Positions 63,342 through 64,000 of a DNA stretch of 64,000 bases are shown piece after piece. The DNA comes from Crossiella sp. SN42. GTDB lineage: Bacteria > Actinomycetota > Actinomycetes > Mycobacteriales > Pseudonocardiaceae. Position 1 is the stretch's first letter; the number at the start of each line of letters is the position of its first letter. The notes beneath the pieces are model-generated. The model made no database searches and had not been told where the DNA came from. It worked only from the letters and a program-made list of their open reading frames with translations. Position numbers and translations under genes: made by a program. The stretch lies in assembly GCF_023897065.1 (NCBI RefSeq), contig NZ_JAMHIV010000007.1, positions 124,001 to 188,000 of the forward strand, given 5' to 3'.

Positions 63342-64000
63342 GCTCGCCCAGCACGTAGCCCGCCGCCTCGGCGACCACCGCCTGCTTGTACTCCGCGTCC
63401 TTGGCCGCCTTGCTGGACATCACCGCCACCACCAGCGGCGCGCCCCCTGGCGGCCACACGATGCCGATGTCGTTGAGCGTGCCGTAGTCCCCGGTGCCGG
63501 TCTTGTCCGCCACCGTCCAGCCCGCGGGCACCTTCGCCCGGATGCGCTGACCACCGGTGGTGTTGCGCTCCAACAGGTCCCGCAGGAACGCCCGCCGATC
63601 TTCCGGCAGCGCGTCACCCAGGACGATCTTGCGGTAGTCCTCGCCCAGGGCCCGCGGCGAGGAGGTGTCGCGCGGATCGCCTGGCGTGGCCTCGGTGAGC
63701 GCGGGCTCGGTGCGGTCCATCCTGGTCACCGTGTCCCCGAGGCTCCGCACGTACTCGGTCAGCTTCGCCGGGCCGCCGACCTCGCGCAGCAGCAGGTTGC
63801 CCGCGGTGCCGTCGCTGTAGCGGACCGCGGCATCGCACAGCTGCCGCAGGCTCATCCCGGTGGCCACGTGCTTGCTGGTCACCACCGCGCTCTTGAGCAG
63901 CTCCTCCTTGCCGTAACGCACCACGGTGTCCAAATAGGACAGTGGGTGCCGCGCCAGCACCGCCGCCGCGGCCAGGCCCTTGAACGTCGAGCAGAACGCG
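63334..64000 (-). CDS. bla: Class A beta-lactamase, 5' end cut by window
   Basis: The C-terminal 221 codons of a class A serine beta-lactamase are present. The nucleophile block is AFCSTFKG (S70xxK73, with Cys69), YSDGTAGN is the S130-D-G variant of SDN, DRTEPALTEATPGD carries Glu166, and DKTGTGDYGT is the K234-T-G motif. These are the Streptomyces/actinomycete group features, especially SDG in place of SDN. It hydrolyses penicillins and some cephalosporins. The signal peptide lies outside the window. It is convergent with the lysozyme-type gene (8-nt overlap). Confidence 0.95.
   Translation of the reverse strand, partial: AFCSTFKGLAAAAVLARHPLSYLDTVVRYGKEELLKSAVVTSKHVATGMSLRQLCDAAVRYSDGTAGNLLLREVGGPAKLTEYVRSLGDTVTRMDRTEPALTEATPGDPRDTSSPRALGEDYRKIVLGDALPEDRRAFLRDLLERNTTGGQRIRAKVPAGWTVADKTGTGDYGTLNDIGIVWPPGGAPLVVAVMSSKAAKDAEYKQAVVAEAAGYVLGELT

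Noticed and set aside
1-64000. tRNA and rRNA genes
   Set aside because: No cloverleaf with a GTTCGA T-loop and acceptor pairing, and no rRNA-like stretch, was recognised; GTTCGAG occurrences (for example near 48131 and 20913) lack the surrounding structure.
1-64000. Polyketide or nonribosomal peptide biosynthetic cluster
   Set aside because: P450, glycosyltransferase and FAD enzymes are present but no core synthase, carrier or terpene cyclase gene is in the window.

Overview
The window is about 72-75% GC by eye, densely coded on both strands, uses GTG and TTG starts freely, and its genes are strongly G/C-ending at codon position 3. It carries actinobacterial hallmarks: an ESX/type VII secretion locus with EccC, EccD and WXG100 proteins; DUF3090 and SCO1664-type proteins; a Rv0958-like AAA+ protein; and a class A beta-lactamase with SDG in place of SDN. 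A filamentous actinomycete, most likely Pseudonocardiaceae, fits best. The family-level guess is inference.

Region by region. 1-9.4 kb: a truncated ChlI-like AAA+ gene at the left edge, a NodB deacetylase, two tiny Cys-rich proteins, an AlkX-type winged-helix protein, an ArsR/SRPBCC pair with a visible promoter-operator, a SWIM zinc-finger gene convergent with a long DUF6493-like gene, and the DUF3090-SCO1664 pair. 9.5-18.3 kb: S9 and S66 peptidases, a secreted subtilase, a serine hydrolase, an arginase-fold enzyme behind a small leaderless ORF, a RibD-like reductase, an AraC regulator, a transposase scar and an Asp/Glu racemase. 18.3-23.5 kb: a GC-rich repeat region, a P450 with an EF-hand partner, a GT9-like protein, a DUF1349 protein and an ATC-hydrolase-like protein. 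23.5-27.1 kb: an ACAD-APH-HAD operon with a divergent TetR gene, which looks like a split version of vertebrate ACAD10/ACAD11. 27.1-31 kb: XRE regulator, NmrA-like protein, small membrane protein, O-acetyltransferase and an APH-like kinase.

31-38.5 kb: a complete dipeptide/oligopeptide ABC operon (binding protein, two permeases, two ATPases). It runs without a break into an 87-residue protein and a pentapeptide-repeat protein, and it is divergent from an M55 D-aminopeptidase. 38.5-41 kb: an FAD monooxygenase divergent from a TetR gene that overlaps an AAC(2')-type acetyltransferase. 41-47.5 kb: two tandem paralogs of unknown function behind duplicated promoter-like motifs, a UGT-type glycosyltransferase, an FAD oxidoreductase, a GlxA-type regulator, a DJ-1 protein and two small membrane proteins. 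47.5-49.1 kb: a gene-poor patch with a dispersed repeat and a truncated amino-acid dehydrogenase.

49.1-50.5 kb: a second-type, editing-domain-less threonyl-tRNA synthetase. It is preceded by a 16-codon leader peptide with three consecutive Thr codons and a 15-bp perfect hairpin, so it looks like a transcription-attenuation system. 51.3-63.3 kb: a type VII secretion locus. The left arm holds eccD, a YbaB-like gene, a Toxin_44-like candidate effector and two WXG/EspC-like genes. The right arm holds eccC, an Esx pair, an intra-operon hairpin, a chaperone-like gene, a PPE-like low-complexity protein and a lysozyme-fold protein fused to a WXG-like hairpin. eccB, eccE, eccA and mycP are not in the window. 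The right edge cuts a class A beta-lactamase gene.

Common threads are secretion and cell-envelope enzymes (T7SS, peptidases, beta-lactamase, deacetylase) and probable antibiotic-resistance functions (beta-lactamase, AAC(2'), flavin monooxygenase, UGT, pentapeptide repeat, duplicated ThrRS).
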